A program made the translations under genes and the position numbers. A stretch of 64,000 bases of DNA from Salipiger sp. IMCC34102. Its GTDB lineage: Bacteria; Pseudomonadota; Alphaproteobacteria; Rhodobacterales; Rhodobacteraceae. Position 1 is the first letter of the stretch. The number at the start of each line of letters is the position of its first letter. Below, in pieces: positions 43,716 to 51,952 of this stretch. The stretch covers positions 1 to 64,000 of the forward strand of contig NZ_SELQ01000008.1 in the NCBI RefSeq assembly GCF_004145405.1, read 5' to 3'. Under the pieces are notes generated by a model. That model ran no database searches, was not told the origin of the DNA, and was given only the letters and a program-made list of their open reading frames with translations.

Positions 43716-44227
43716 GCCGACAGAAGATGCCGGTGATCGGCCAGATAGATGCGCAGCCAGGGCACGAAGGAGGCGGGCTCCGCGGCGATTTCTCGCTCCA
43801 GCAGGGTCCAGTCGATCCAGCGGGTGTCGCCGACTTCATCCGGGTCCGGGTCGGGCGTCACCTGGGTTGGCATGTCGACGGTGAAGATCTCCACCACCTC
43901 GTGCTCGATCAGGCCGCCGCCGACGTCGGCGCGGTAGGTGACCCGGCCGCGGTGGTGCACGGTATCGACGGCGATACCCAGTTCCTCGCGCAGGCGGCGT
44001 CGTGCGCAGGCCTCGGGCGCCTCGTCCCAGGCGGGATGGGTGCAGCAGGCATTGGCCCAACATCCCGGAGTATGGTACTTGCCAGCAGCACGCTGCTGGA
44101 TGAGGGTCGAGGCCCCATGGTTCACGAAGACGGACACCGCCTTGTGACGCAGCCCCTCGCGGTGCACGCGCAGCTTCTCGACCGGTGTCAGTTCTCCATC
44201 CACCCAGGCGGGAATCAATATCGTCAT
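43712..44227 (-). CDS. idi: Isopentenyl-diphosphate delta-isomerase type I
   Basis: 171 residues with the NUDIX-like type I IDI fold. Active-site Cys block GKYHTPGCWANACCTHP and the acidic block GLIEHEVVEIFTVD are present, and the NUDIX-like helix RRRLREELGIAVDTV lies between. It balances IPP and DMAPP for isoprenoid synthesis. The ATG overlaps the stop of the upstream membrane protein gene (ATGA) and its own stop overlaps the aldehyde dehydrogenase start, so three genes are translationally coupled. Confidence 0.95.
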   Translation of the reverse strand: MTILIPAWVDGELTPVEKLRVHREGLRHKAVSVFVNHGASTLIQQRAAGKYHTPGCWANACCTHPAWDEAPEACARRRLREELGIAVDTVHHRGRVTYRADVGGGLIEHEVVEIFTVDMPTQVTPDPDPDEVGDTRWIDWTLLEREIAAEPASFVPWLRIYLADHRHLLSA

Positions 44228-45018
44228 GTCGTCTCCATCCGCGTCGTCACGTCGTTGTCTGGCTGCCCGGAGGTCTGATGGAACGGGACGCCCGGCCATG
44301 CCCCGTAGATCAGCCTGTTGGAATTGCAGAAGTCCAGCAAAAGCCCCGACAACGGTAGCCGGGTTCCACGCTTGAGCGCCAGTTGCCCCGCAACGGCGCC
44401 GTAGATCGCGCCGGTGATGTTGGCGGCCACGTCACCCATCGTATCCCGCAGGCCGGACCGCTGGGCATTGGTGCCGAAGATCGCGTCGATCGAGAACTCC
44501 ATCAACTCCCAGGCGGCGCCGACCAAGGCGGCGAAGCCGACGGCGAGGATGCTGCCGATCCACAAACCGGTCCGAGGCGGCGCGCCGGCGCTCACCAGCA
44601 GGACCAGCGCGTGGCCGACCAACGCCAGCACCGCCGCCGACACCAGGTGCAGCGCGATGTCCCACCACCAGTTCCAGGTGTAGGCCCCGGACCATTCGCC
44701 CACCACGAAGGCGGCGAGTGAGAAGGTCAGAACACCGGTGGCGAGGCCGGCAGGCATCACGATCCCGGACAGGCGCGTGTAGGCCGGCAAGGCGAGCGCC
44801 ATCACCATGGCGCCCAAGGCTCCGACCGCCAGGACGACATCGCCCCTGGCCACGCCACCGATCGCAAGGCCAAGCGCGGCACACCAGACGATCGCCGCGA
44901 TTATCGCACTCGGTCGGCGTCTCCCCTTGAGGTGTGCGAGCGCGATGTTCGTCATGCCCGAAACAATAGTCCGGAACCCGGCGTGGTCACGTCCCGCCTT
45001 GCGCGGATTTCGCTTCAT
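44224..45018 (-). CDS. DUF2238-like integral membrane protein
   Basis: 264 residues, several hydrophobic helices. The motif WELMEFSIDAIFGTNAQRSG then LRDTMGDVAANITGA matches the hallmark of the DUF2238/YjdF family. The ATG at 45018 has GAGGGAG nine bases upstream; ATGs at 45027 and 44955 are alternatives. It is the first gene of the coupled trio with idi and the aldehyde dehydrogenase, 48 bases after hpnE. Its function is unknown; the tight setting in the carotenoid operon suggests a role at the membrane step of pigment synthesis or transport. Confidence 0.75.
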   Translation of the reverse strand: MKRNPRKAGRDHAGFRTIVSGMTNIALAHLKGRRRPSAIIAAIVWCAALGLAIGGVARGDVVLAVGALGAMVMALALPAYTRLSGIVMPAGLATGVLTFSLAAFVVGEWSGAYTWNWWWDIALHLVSAAVLALVGHALVLLVSAGAPPRTGLWIGSILAVGFAALVGAAWELMEFSIDAIFGTNAQRSGLRDTMGDVAANITGAIYGAVAGQLALKRGTRLPLSGLLLDFCNSNRLIYGAWPGVPFHQTSGQPDNDVTTRMETT

Positions 45019-45065
45019 GCAATCCATCTCCCTCGAAATGACGATATCGCGCGCGTGTCTTTCGC

Positions 45066-46331
45066 CTACGAGCCTCGGGCCGGTTCGGGCAACGTCCCGA
45101 GTACGGCCCTCGCACTCGCACGGCCGGACATCACGGCGCCTTCCAGGGTGGACGGCAACGGAGAGACGACATGATCGCCTGCCAGGACCAGATTGCGCAG
45201 GCCGGTATGCATCGGAAGTCGGGCAGCAAGGCTCGCCGGGGTCGCGGCGAAGGTGGCCGCGGTCTCGCGCAGGAGCCGTGTCGCGTGTGGTTCGCCCTCG
45301 ATCCGCAGGACCTGGGCCACTTCGGCCCAGAGGCGCGCGGCGTCCGCCCGCGCGCTGCCATGGGCGTCGGCGGCCGAGACCGTCACCGATACCACGTCAC
45401 CACGCACGAAGATCCACTGCGCAAGCCCATTCAGCACCCCTATCACCGGCGGCGCACCGGCGACGGCGGCAGCCGGCACGCGGAAATGCGCGTTGAGGAT
45501 CGGCCGCCCGTCCGTCGGTGCGCTGCGCCCCAGCAACCCGCCCGCAATCTCCGCCGGGACTGCGAGGATCACCGCGTCCTGCGGATCGAGCGGCACCCTG
45601 GTCTTGTCGAAGATCAAGGCCTGAACAGTATCCCCCGACCGGTCGATCGCCCGCAGCGGTGCGCGCCAGACGACACGGGCGCCCAACGCCTCGATCATGC
45701 GCAAGGCCGGCGCGATCAGCGTCGGTCCCAACCCGTGCGGCATCGTGATCGGACGGCAGGCGCGGCCGCCCTTCAGAAGCGTGCGCCGCAGAACGGCGGC
45801 AAGAGGAACGGCAGAGCCCGTGTCGGGCGGCTCGTTCAGCACGGCAAGGGAGAGCGGGTCCCACAACCTGTCCCACGCCGCCCCGCGCCGCCGCAGGGTC
45901 TGCGCCACCGTCCGGGTTGGATCGGCCGTCAGCAGGCGCGCCAGATCGGCCACGAGACCGCCCGCCCCCACGTCGGGCGGCAGCGCCATCCGGCCACGTA
46001 GCAGATCGACCGGCCCGTCGGGGATCCGCAAGGTCCATTCCGCCCCACCGGCCAGATCGTGGAACGGCAGGGCAGCGTCCTGCGCGATATCCAGAAGATC
46101 GAAGGTGCCGATCCGGCGGCAATGGTCCAGCACCGCCCCATTGCCGGAAAGGACAAGGTGATTCCCGTTGTCGATCAATCGGTCGAGGCGCGCGTCGTGA
46201 AAGCTCCAGCACCGCCCCCCGGCCCGGCCGGTGGCCTCGTGCAGGTGGACCTCGACCGCGCCGGAGCGGGCCAGGTCCAGTGCTGCGGCAAGCCCGGACA
46301 GCCCCGCGCCGACGATGTGCACCCGTCTCAC
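45066..46331 (-). CDS. hpnE: Hydroxysqualene dehydroxylase
   Basis: 421 residues from a GTG that overlaps the hpnD stop by four bases (GTGA); another GTG at 46352 is possible. FAD motif VHIVGAGLSGLAAALDLARS, conserved GRAGGRCWSFHDARLDRLID and NGNHLVLSGN, and the C-terminal NLVLAGDHVVSPLPSTLEGA VMSG segment identify the squalene-associated flavoprotein. HpnE reduces hydroxysqualene to squalene, completing the HpnC-D-E route. No squalene-hopene cyclase lies in the window, while carotenoid genes do, so squalene here probably feeds the C30 carotenoid pathway. Confidence 0.92.
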   Translation of the reverse strand: MRRVHIVGAGLSGLAAALDLARSGAVEVHLHEATGRAGGRCWSFHDARLDRLIDNGNHLVLSGNGAVLDHCRRIGTFDLLDIAQDAALPFHDLAGGAEWTLRIPDGPVDLLRGRMALPPDVGAGGLVADLARLLTADPTRTVAQTLRRRGAAWDRLWDPLSLAVLNEPPDTGSAVPLAAVLRRTLLKGGRACRPITMPHGLGPTLIAPALRMIEALGARVVWRAPLRAIDRSGDTVQALIFDKTRVPLDPQDAVILAVPAEIAGGLLGRSAPTDGRPILNAHFRVPAAAVAGAPPVIGVLNGLAQWIFVRGDVVSVTVSAADAHGSARADAARLWAEVAQVLRIEGEPHATRLLRETAATFAATPASLAARLPMHTGLRNLVLAGDHVVSPLPSTLEGAVMSGRASARAVLGTLPEPARGS

Positions 46332-47170
46332 GCGCGCCCGCGCAGGGTGCACCGCAATCCGTCGCGCAGCTTCTGCAAGCCGTTGCGCGGTGGCGGGGGT
46401 CGGGTCGGGTCGATCTCGATCGCGGTCAGCATCCGCGCGTAGGGACCCATCATCATCAGCGCCGGAAGCAGCCGCAGCCGATTGTGGCTCGGGACTTCGG
46501 CCTCGGCCGCCTCGAAGGCGGTCCGGGCACGGGCGGCGAGCAGTGCCCGCACCTGCGGCAGGCCGTCCGCCCCAGGCACCCGCCGCGGGTCGGTCGGAAC
46601 GCCGGCGCGTTCCATCAGGTCCGACGGAAGGTAGATGCGTCCAATCGCCGCGTCCTCCTCCACGTCCCGCAGGATGTTGGTCAACTGCAGCGCCCGGGCC
46701 AGCGAGAGCGCGAACCGGTGCGAGCTCTCGCCCCGCCAGGCCCCGAAGATGTGCATCGACAACAGCCCGACCGACCCCGCGACACGGCGCACGTAGGCGT
46801 CCAGCGTCCGCCAGTCAGGGGCGCACATGCCGCCCACGTCCATGCGCATGCCTTCGATGACCAGATCCAGCTCCGCGTCCGGCAGTCCGAAGTTGCGGAT
46901 CGCCCAGGTGAGCTCTGCCCCCAAAGGCGTGTCGGCCTGACCCTCGCGCGCGAGGTCCACCTCGCGCTGCCAGGCATCCAGCGCAAGGGTCTTGGCTTCG
47001 ACGTTGCTGCCGCCGTCCGCGATGTCGTCGACGACCCGGCAAAAGGCATAGACCGCGAAGATCGCCCGTCGCCGGTCGTGCGACAGGCAGCGCATGCCGG
47101 CCGTGAAGGAACTGCCCGAGGATCTGACGATCTCGGCCGCAGGGCGCTGCATGTCCATGTCCAGCGCCAT
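46328..47170 (-). CDS. hpnD: Presqualene diphosphate synthase
   Basis: 280 residues, squalene/phytoene synthase family. Both aspartate-rich motifs are present: VYAFCRVVDDIADGG and LQLTNILRDVEEDAAIGRIY. FAGMRCLS-type spacing is seen as SSFTAGMRCLSHDRRRAIFA. It joins two farnesyl diphosphates to presqualene diphosphate. The ATG overlaps the hpnC stop by one base (TGATG), and hpnE starts within its last codons. Confidence 0.93.
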   Translation of the reverse strand: MALDMDMQRPAAEIVRSSGSSFTAGMRCLSHDRRRAIFAVYAFCRVVDDIADGGSNVEAKTLALDAWQREVDLAREGQADTPLGAELTWAIRNFGLPDAELDLVIEGMRMDVGGMCAPDWRTLDAYVRRVAGSVGLLSMHIFGAWRGESSHRFALSLARALQLTNILRDVEEDAAIGRIYLPSDLMERAGVPTDPRRVPGADGLPQVRALLAARARTAFEAAEAEVPSHNRLRLLPALMMMGPYARMLTAIEIDPTRPPPPRNGLQKLRDGLRCTLRGRA

Positions 47171-48072
47171 CAGTACCGGTTCCCCGATGGCATGGCGACG
47201 AGCCGCAGCAGTCCCGCCGCACCGGCCCGCGCGGCATCCCGTCTGCGCGGGGCAATGCGATGGGCAAGCGGATCACCCACGGCCAGTCTGCGCCTCAGGG
47301 ACCGGGCCAGCGACAGGATCACCCGCGCTTCGGCTGCCAGCCGACGCGAGCCGATGACCGCGGGTAGCGGTGCAGCCCGATCCAGCAGGCCGTCCGTTTT
47401 CGCCAAGGCGCAGTCGAACGCACCTCGCAGACCGGGTGTGAGGGCGGCACGGTCCAGATCCTCGACCCCGCTGCCTGCAGCCTCGATCATGCGCAGCGGC
47501 AAGTAGACCCGCCCAAGCTCACGCCGGTCCGCGCCCATGTCCTGAAGGTGATTCAGAACTTGCAGGGCCGAGCAGAGCGCGTCCGACGCATCGGTCGCAT
47601 CGTCGCCCTCGCCGTGCAGCTCCAACAGGAAGCGCCCGACCGGATTGGCCGAAGCGTGGCAGTAGCGCATCAGGTCGTCCCAGTCGCGGCAGGGTTCGGC
47701 CCGGATATCGCTGCGGAAGGCGTCGAGCATATGCAGCGCGTGTCGTGCAGCAGACCGCTGGCCGATCGCGCTCAGCACCTGTAGCAGCGTCAATGCACGC
47801 GCGTCGCCTGCCGGATCGCCCGCCAGCCCCGCCTCTATTTCGTTCAGCCGCCGGGCCTTCGTGGCGGCTGCAAGCTGCGGGTGGTCCGCAATGTCGTCGG
47901 CGGCGCGCACCACGTCATAGAAAGCGCGCACGGACGGTCGCAGAGGGGCTGCGATCAGGACGGAGGCGACGGGGAAGTTTTCCCGCACGGGCGCTGGCGC
48001 CAAACCACCACCAACGTCACCGGCATCTGGATCGATCCGCACGGCGCGCAAGTTTTTCGTGGCCTCAGTCAT
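47170..48072 (-). CDS. hpnC: Hydroxysqualene synthase
   Basis: 300 residues, squalene/phytoene synthase family, HpnC branch. First aspartate motif FYDVVRAADDIADHP, middle conserved RYCHASANPVGRFLLELHG, second motif NHLQDMGADRRELGRVYLPL. HpnC converts presqualene diphosphate to hydroxysqualene. The start is the ATG at 48072 with AGGAAAG upstream; a TTG at 48114 is an alternative. It is the first gene of the hpnC-hpnD-hpnE operon. Confidence 0.92.
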   Translation of the reverse strand: MTEATKNLRAVRIDPDAGDVGGGLAPAPVRENFPVASVLIAAPLRPSVRAFYDVVRAADDIADHPQLAAATKARRLNEIEAGLAGDPAGDARALTLLQVLSAIGQRSAARHALHMLDAFRSDIRAEPCRDWDDLMRYCHASANPVGRFLLELHGEGDDATDASDALCSALQVLNHLQDMGADRRELGRVYLPLRMIEAAGSGVEDLDRAALTPGLRGAFDCALAKTDGLLDRAAPLPAVIGSRRLAAEARVILSLARSLRRRLAVGDPLAHRIAPRRRDAARAGAAGLLRLVAMPSGNRY

Positions 48073-49163
48073 CCGCGTCCAATCTTTCCTCTCGTTCGGG
48101 GATAATCCAAGCAATTAGCACGATATCCGCCGTGGCGAGGATCTCGTGGACGGTCCCAAGTGCACGCCATCGTGAGGCTGGCAGATCGCCCCCCAACGGT
48201 CCGGTATTTGGCAACGCCGTCCGGTCGTGCTGTTTTGCAATTATCTGCCCGAGTGCGTCCACCGCGAGATCGGTTCTCGTCGGCCAGACCCTGTCCTCGC
48301 TCGGGATCGCGCGCAAGGGCGTGGTCCTGTCGGCCAAGTTCGAGCACGGCACCAGCGCGGGCCCGAACAGCGATCTTGCAGAAAGGTCTGCTTGCGACCG
48401 TCCTGAACGCGACGCTCTATGCGTTCGCGCACCTGATGTTCTGGAACTGGGTCGTCCTGTTGGTGTCGTTCCTGGGCGGGCTCCTCTTCGCGCGGTCCTA
48501 CCGTCAGCGCGGCCTAGTCGAGGCATGGGCGCTTCATGGCGTGACGGGCTTCGTGCTCTTCGCCGTCGGCATCGGCTCGTATTTCACATCAGAGGCGTCG
48601 GCGCGACCGTTCGGACCCTTCTCTTCCATATCGAGTTGTGTCGTCAGGAGGTTGATCCGAGCTACTCACCGTCTCCCGAACGGGATTCGAAGTAAATTAG
48701 GCGACTCGCTGCAACGGCCGATCGGGTTGGTTGCCATTATTTTCTTGCCAAAAGACCAACGTCAAAGGCTTCTCGCCGAGGGGTGAGTAAGGGCCCAATG
48801 AACAAAGAGGGTCATCCATTTCCGGATGATTGCTGCTGTTCGAGCGGCATCTTCCAGTGCTGCAATGCAAAGATCTTCTGCTCGACCACAATAGTCACGG
48901 CGCATAAAGTTCCCCGAGGCAATGCAAATGCAGAGATTCACCGAAGGGTTGGCACAGCGGATTTTGGGGACAGCTTATCAAAGGTCTGGATTGGCTTCTC
49001 CGGCCATTATCTGACATGCGCAGACGGTTGACCCGGCTCTCAATCAAAGAAGCTTCCGATCTTCAGTCGCCTCTTCACCACAGAATTCGCCTTATCTGAC
49101 TTGCAGGAGCTGCGCCTTTCAAGCTTTGGGCCAAGCTCGCGCAAACCGGCTATCCGCTCCGCC
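48073..49163. other. Gene-poor region between carotenoid and exosortase islands
   Basis: About 1.1 kb holding the decayed CPBP-protease fragment and presumably the hpnC promoter. From 48650 to 49150 no domain-bearing frame is seen and GC content drops. It separates two functional islands and probably marks a past rearrangement. Confidence 0.5.
48361..48597 (+). pseudogene. CPBP-family intramembrane protease remnant
   Basis: The frame reads LQKGLLATVLNATLYAFAHL then MFWNWVVLLVSFLGGLLFAR and ALHGVTGFVLFAVGIGSY. This is the C-terminal half of a CPBP (CAAX/Abi-like) membrane protease, with the His of FAHLMFWN and the His of ALHGVTGF. The N-terminal EExxR motif is not in frame upstream; sequence there is shifted and unclear. 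The gene is truncated or frameshifted. Confidence 0.6.
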
Positions 49164-49952
49164 CTAGCCGCCGTAATAGGACGCGGTGCTGGCGTCCTCC
49201 GCCTCGTTGAGGACGGTCGCCAGGATCGGCAACTCGCCGTCCAGCAGGGCTTCGGTGTTGCGGACCTGCTGCGCGGTCGTCTTCTCGCCGTGGCTGACCA
49301 GGACGACCGCGTCGAGCTGGTACTTGAAGGCCAGGATGTCGTCGCAGACCAAGGCCGGCGGGAGATCGTAGATCACGACATCTGGCCGAAGCCGGGTCAT
49401 CACCTGGCCCAATGCGGCGCGGGTCTGCGTGGCGTGAAGCGTCTCGGCCGGGCTGTCCGAGACGGTATCGTTGGGCATCACCGCGAAATTGTCCGCCAGC
49501 CGCACCACGCGCCGCAGGAGGATCGCTGCGTTGTCCAAGGCGCTCGCGAGCGACCCCGCCTCCGGAATTTCGAGCGCGCGGGTCAGGCCGGGATTGCGCA
49601 GGTCCATGTCGCACAAGAGCGTGCGCAGGTGGGCCTGGCGGGCCAGGCTGAAGCCCAGGTTCGCGGCCAGGAACGTCTTGCCGCAGCCCCCCGTGGGCGA
49701 GGTAATTCCCAGGTGCGTCCAGCCGCGCTCCTCCATCGCGTTGAGCAGCCGCGTGCGCAGCAGATCGATGCCCACCGCAGCGGGATCGCGGCGGGCCTGC
49801 GTCACGATCCGGTTACGGTTCAGGCGGGCGGGCCCGGGTTCGAACCTGCGAAGATTGAACCAGGTCGCATCCGGGTCGGCGGCACTGGCGGGGCGCGCGT
49901 AGACTAGCGCTTTGGTGTCACGGGAATCTTTGAGCATCTGAACGGCTTCCAT
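49164..49952 (-). CDS. CpsD/CapB-like polysaccharide tyrosine-autokinase domain protein
   Basis: 262-residue P-loop ATPase. Walker A is ITSPTGGCGKTFLAANLG, Walker A' LLCDMDLRNPGLTRAL and Walker B VVIYDLPPALVCDDI; these are BY-kinase/MinD-type features. The C-terminus has only SYYGG instead of a long Tyr-rich tail. It is a stand-alone cytoplasmic partner for a Wzz/GumC-like protein such as that at 12.1 kb. ATG at 49952; another ATG five codons later follows GGAAG. It is divergent from the WecG-type gene. Confidence 0.85.
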   Translation of the reverse strand: MEAVQMLKDSRDTKALVYARPASAADPDATWFNLRRFEPGPARLNRNRIVTQARRDPAAVGIDLLRTRLLNAMEERGWTHLGITSPTGGCGKTFLAANLGFSLARQAHLRTLLCDMDLRNPGLTRALEIPEAGSLASALDNAAILLRRVVRLADNFAVMPNDTVSDSPAETLHATQTRAALGQVMTRLRPDVVIYDLPPALVCDDILAFKYQLDAVVLVSHGEKTTAQQVRNTEALLDGELPILATVLNEAEDASTASYYGG

Positions 49953-50078
49953 GGCGCCCGGTTGCGATCATGCGGGCCCGCGACGGAAGAAAAAACCGTC
50001 TTTCGGGTAATCACCGGGTCAGGCAAAATGAATTTGGAGTCTTGATCTTTCGAATATTTGACCAGTCTATTTCAGAAC

Positions 50079-51017
50079 ATGCCACATCGCAAGAATTTCG
50101 GTCCCGCCTCGCTGGTGGCGCGCAGCCTGCGTGCTCCCGCGGTCCGGCTTGCGGATTGGCTGACCGAGCCGCCACAAGAGGCCGGCCCCGATGCACGGCT
50201 CGATCGCGCGCGCGCCGCTCTGTCACGGCCTTCGCGCGAACCGGACCAGCCGATCGGGCGCGTGGCGATCCTGTTCCGGAAGCTGCACATCGTCCCGGAC
50301 GAGGCAGCGCTTGCCCGCCTCCTCGACGACTTGGCGGAATCGCCCGCGGGTTTGCGAATCGGTTTTCTCAACGCGCATGCGATCAACCTGGCGTGGCGCG
50401 ATTCGGAGGCGGCACGGGCGTTTTGCGATCTCGACCTTCTGCTGCGCGACGGGATCGGAATGAAGATCGCCCTGCGCGCGATGAAGTTGGACCCGGGGCT
50501 GAACATGAACGGCACCGATCTCATTCCCCGGATCCTGAAGGCCAGGGGCCATGACCGTGTGGCGATCTACGGGACGGAGGATCCCTGGCTTTCCCGCGCG
50601 GCCGACCGGCTGCGCACGCAAGGGGTGCAGATCGTGGACACACGCCACGGTTTCGATCCCGAGGGCCACTATGCCGAACGGCTGGCCAGAACCCCGGCAG
50701 ACGTGGTGCTGCTGGCCATGGGAATGCCCAAGCAGGAACGTGTCGCGGCGGGCCTGCCGGCGGGGGAGCGGCGACTGATCCTGTGCGGCGGTGCGATCGT
50801 CGACTTCATGGCCGGACGTGTCCCCCGCGCGCCCGCCTGGATGCAGCGCGGAAACCTGGAATGGCTGTTTCGCCTGTGGTGTGAGCCGGTGCGGCTGTTC
50901 GACCGCTACGTGATCGGCAACGCGGCCTTCCTGGTGCGGACCGCGTTCCTGCCTGGGCGGCGCCCGGCCAGGATGACGCTGGCGCTGCTGGACTGGATTG
51001 TGGCAAAATTGCGTTAA
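50079..51017 (+). CDS. WecG/TagA/CpsF family glycosyltransferase
   Basis: 312 residues with the family core: RIGFLNAHAINLAWRDSEA, LLLRDGIGMKIALRAM and LNMNGTDLIPRILKARG, DVVLLAMGMPKQERVA, and the C-terminal RAPAWMQRGNLEWLFRLWCE PVRL. GT26 enzymes transfer N-acetylmannosamine-type or glucosyl residues onto lipid-linked intermediates. The ATG at 50079 is preferred over an upstream TTG. It lies at the head of the exosortase/PKS transcription direction. Confidence 0.93.
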   Translation: MPHRKNFGPASLVARSLRAPAVRLADWLTEPPQEAGPDARLDRARAALSRPSREPDQPIGRVAILFRKLHIVPDEAALARLLDDLAESPAGLRIGFLNAHAINLAWRDSEAARAFCDLDLLLRDGIGMKIALRAMKLDPGLNMNGTDLIPRILKARGHDRVAIYGTEDPWLSRAADRLRTQGVQIVDTRHGFDPEGHYAERLARTPADVVLLAMGMPKQERVAAGLPAGERRLILCGGAIVDFMAGRVPRAPAWMQRGNLEWLFRLWCEPVRLFDRYVIGNAAFLVRTAFLPGRRPARMTLALLDWIVAKLR

Positions 51018-51148
51018 CAAAATGTTGACGGAATCACGACCCGCGGCTACGGTCAGCTTGCGTATAGGCACTCAAGATTCTCCCTATTTCAAAGAATCGC
51101 GCAGTTCTATTTTCAAAACGAGGGCCGGAGTTTTCCGGTATTTGCATT

Positions 51149-51832
51149 ATGAATTTCAGACTACCCGGCCTTCTGGCCGCTCTCGCCGTATCTGTCGGTG
51201 GAATTCTCTCCTCCGGATCGGCACAGGCACAGGCGGCGACCTGGCCCACCTTCGAACTCGACCTCGCCGCGTCATCCATCTCCGTTGAAGCGGAAGGATG
51301 CGTCGTGTCCTGCACGGGGTTCAACGGCGCGTTCGGTCAGGGCGCCCATGACTTCTCCTGGACGCCCGCCTCCGCGCGGGAGTCGCACTACGTGGACGAT
51401 TTCTTCACCTGGTCCACGAGTGATCGCGGGTTCGGGACGGAGCTTTACACCGTCTCCACGGAACTCGTCTTCTCGTCGCCCGACTTGCAAACCGCCTCCA
51501 CCGCCAATGGCGGCGGCCTGGTGGTCCAGCTTTGGGGCGATTTCTCGGCCGGTGTGCTGCACTGGACCGACGCGGCCTCCGTGACGTTCCAGCAGGGCTC
51601 GACGCTGGACGTGGTCTTCGACGGGCTTGCGGGCATGTGGAACGGCTCGGTCGAAACCGGCGTGCGCTTCATGGGCAACCTGATCCAGGCCGGCACCGGC
51701 GGGGGCGACGGCGTCTCCTCCGTTCCGCTGCCGGGATCGCTCGTCCTGCTGCTGTCGGCCTTCGGGGCCTTTTTCGGCGGGCGGCGCCTGATGGGCGCGG
51801 GCGCGACCGGCGACACGCCAAGGGCCGCTTGA
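51149..51832 (+). CDS. VPLPA-CTERM sorting-domain protein (XrtD substrate)
   Basis: 227 residues. Signal peptide at the N-terminus (LPGLLAALAVSVGGILSSGS, then AQAQA). A beta-rich middle part follows, with no known domain. The C-terminal tripartite sorting signal reads VPLPGSLVLLLSAFGAFFGG followed by RR, i.e. the VPLPA-type motif, a membrane helix and a basic end. Such proteins are cut and anchored or released by exosortase D, encoded next door. Its sequence upstream contains an AT-rich promoter-like region. Confidence 0.9.
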   Translation: MNFRLPGLLAALAVSVGGILSSGSAQAQAATWPTFELDLAASSISVEAEGCVVSCTGFNGAFGQGAHDFSWTPASARESHYVDDFFTWSTSDRGFGTELYTVSTELVFSSPDLQTASTANGGGLVVQLWGDFSAGVLHWTDAASVTFQQGSTLDVVFDGLAGMWNGSVETGVRFMGNLIQAGTGGGDGVSSVPLPGSLVLLLSAFGAFFGGRRLMGAGATGDTPRAA

Positions 51833-51952
51833 TCGCGACCTGATCCAGCCGCCGGGGTCTGCGCACGCAGGCGCCGGCGGACCTTTCTCATCCTCTACCG
51901 GCAAGGCCCGCGGCGCGCATTTCGCGTCCGCGCCTTCGGGGGCGGTCGAACG

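Noticed and set aside
45066-48072. hpnCDE as part of a hopanoid operon
   Set aside because: No squalene-hopene cyclase or other hpn genes are in the window, while C30 carotenoid-type genes are adjacent; a hopanoid role cannot be excluded but is not supported here.
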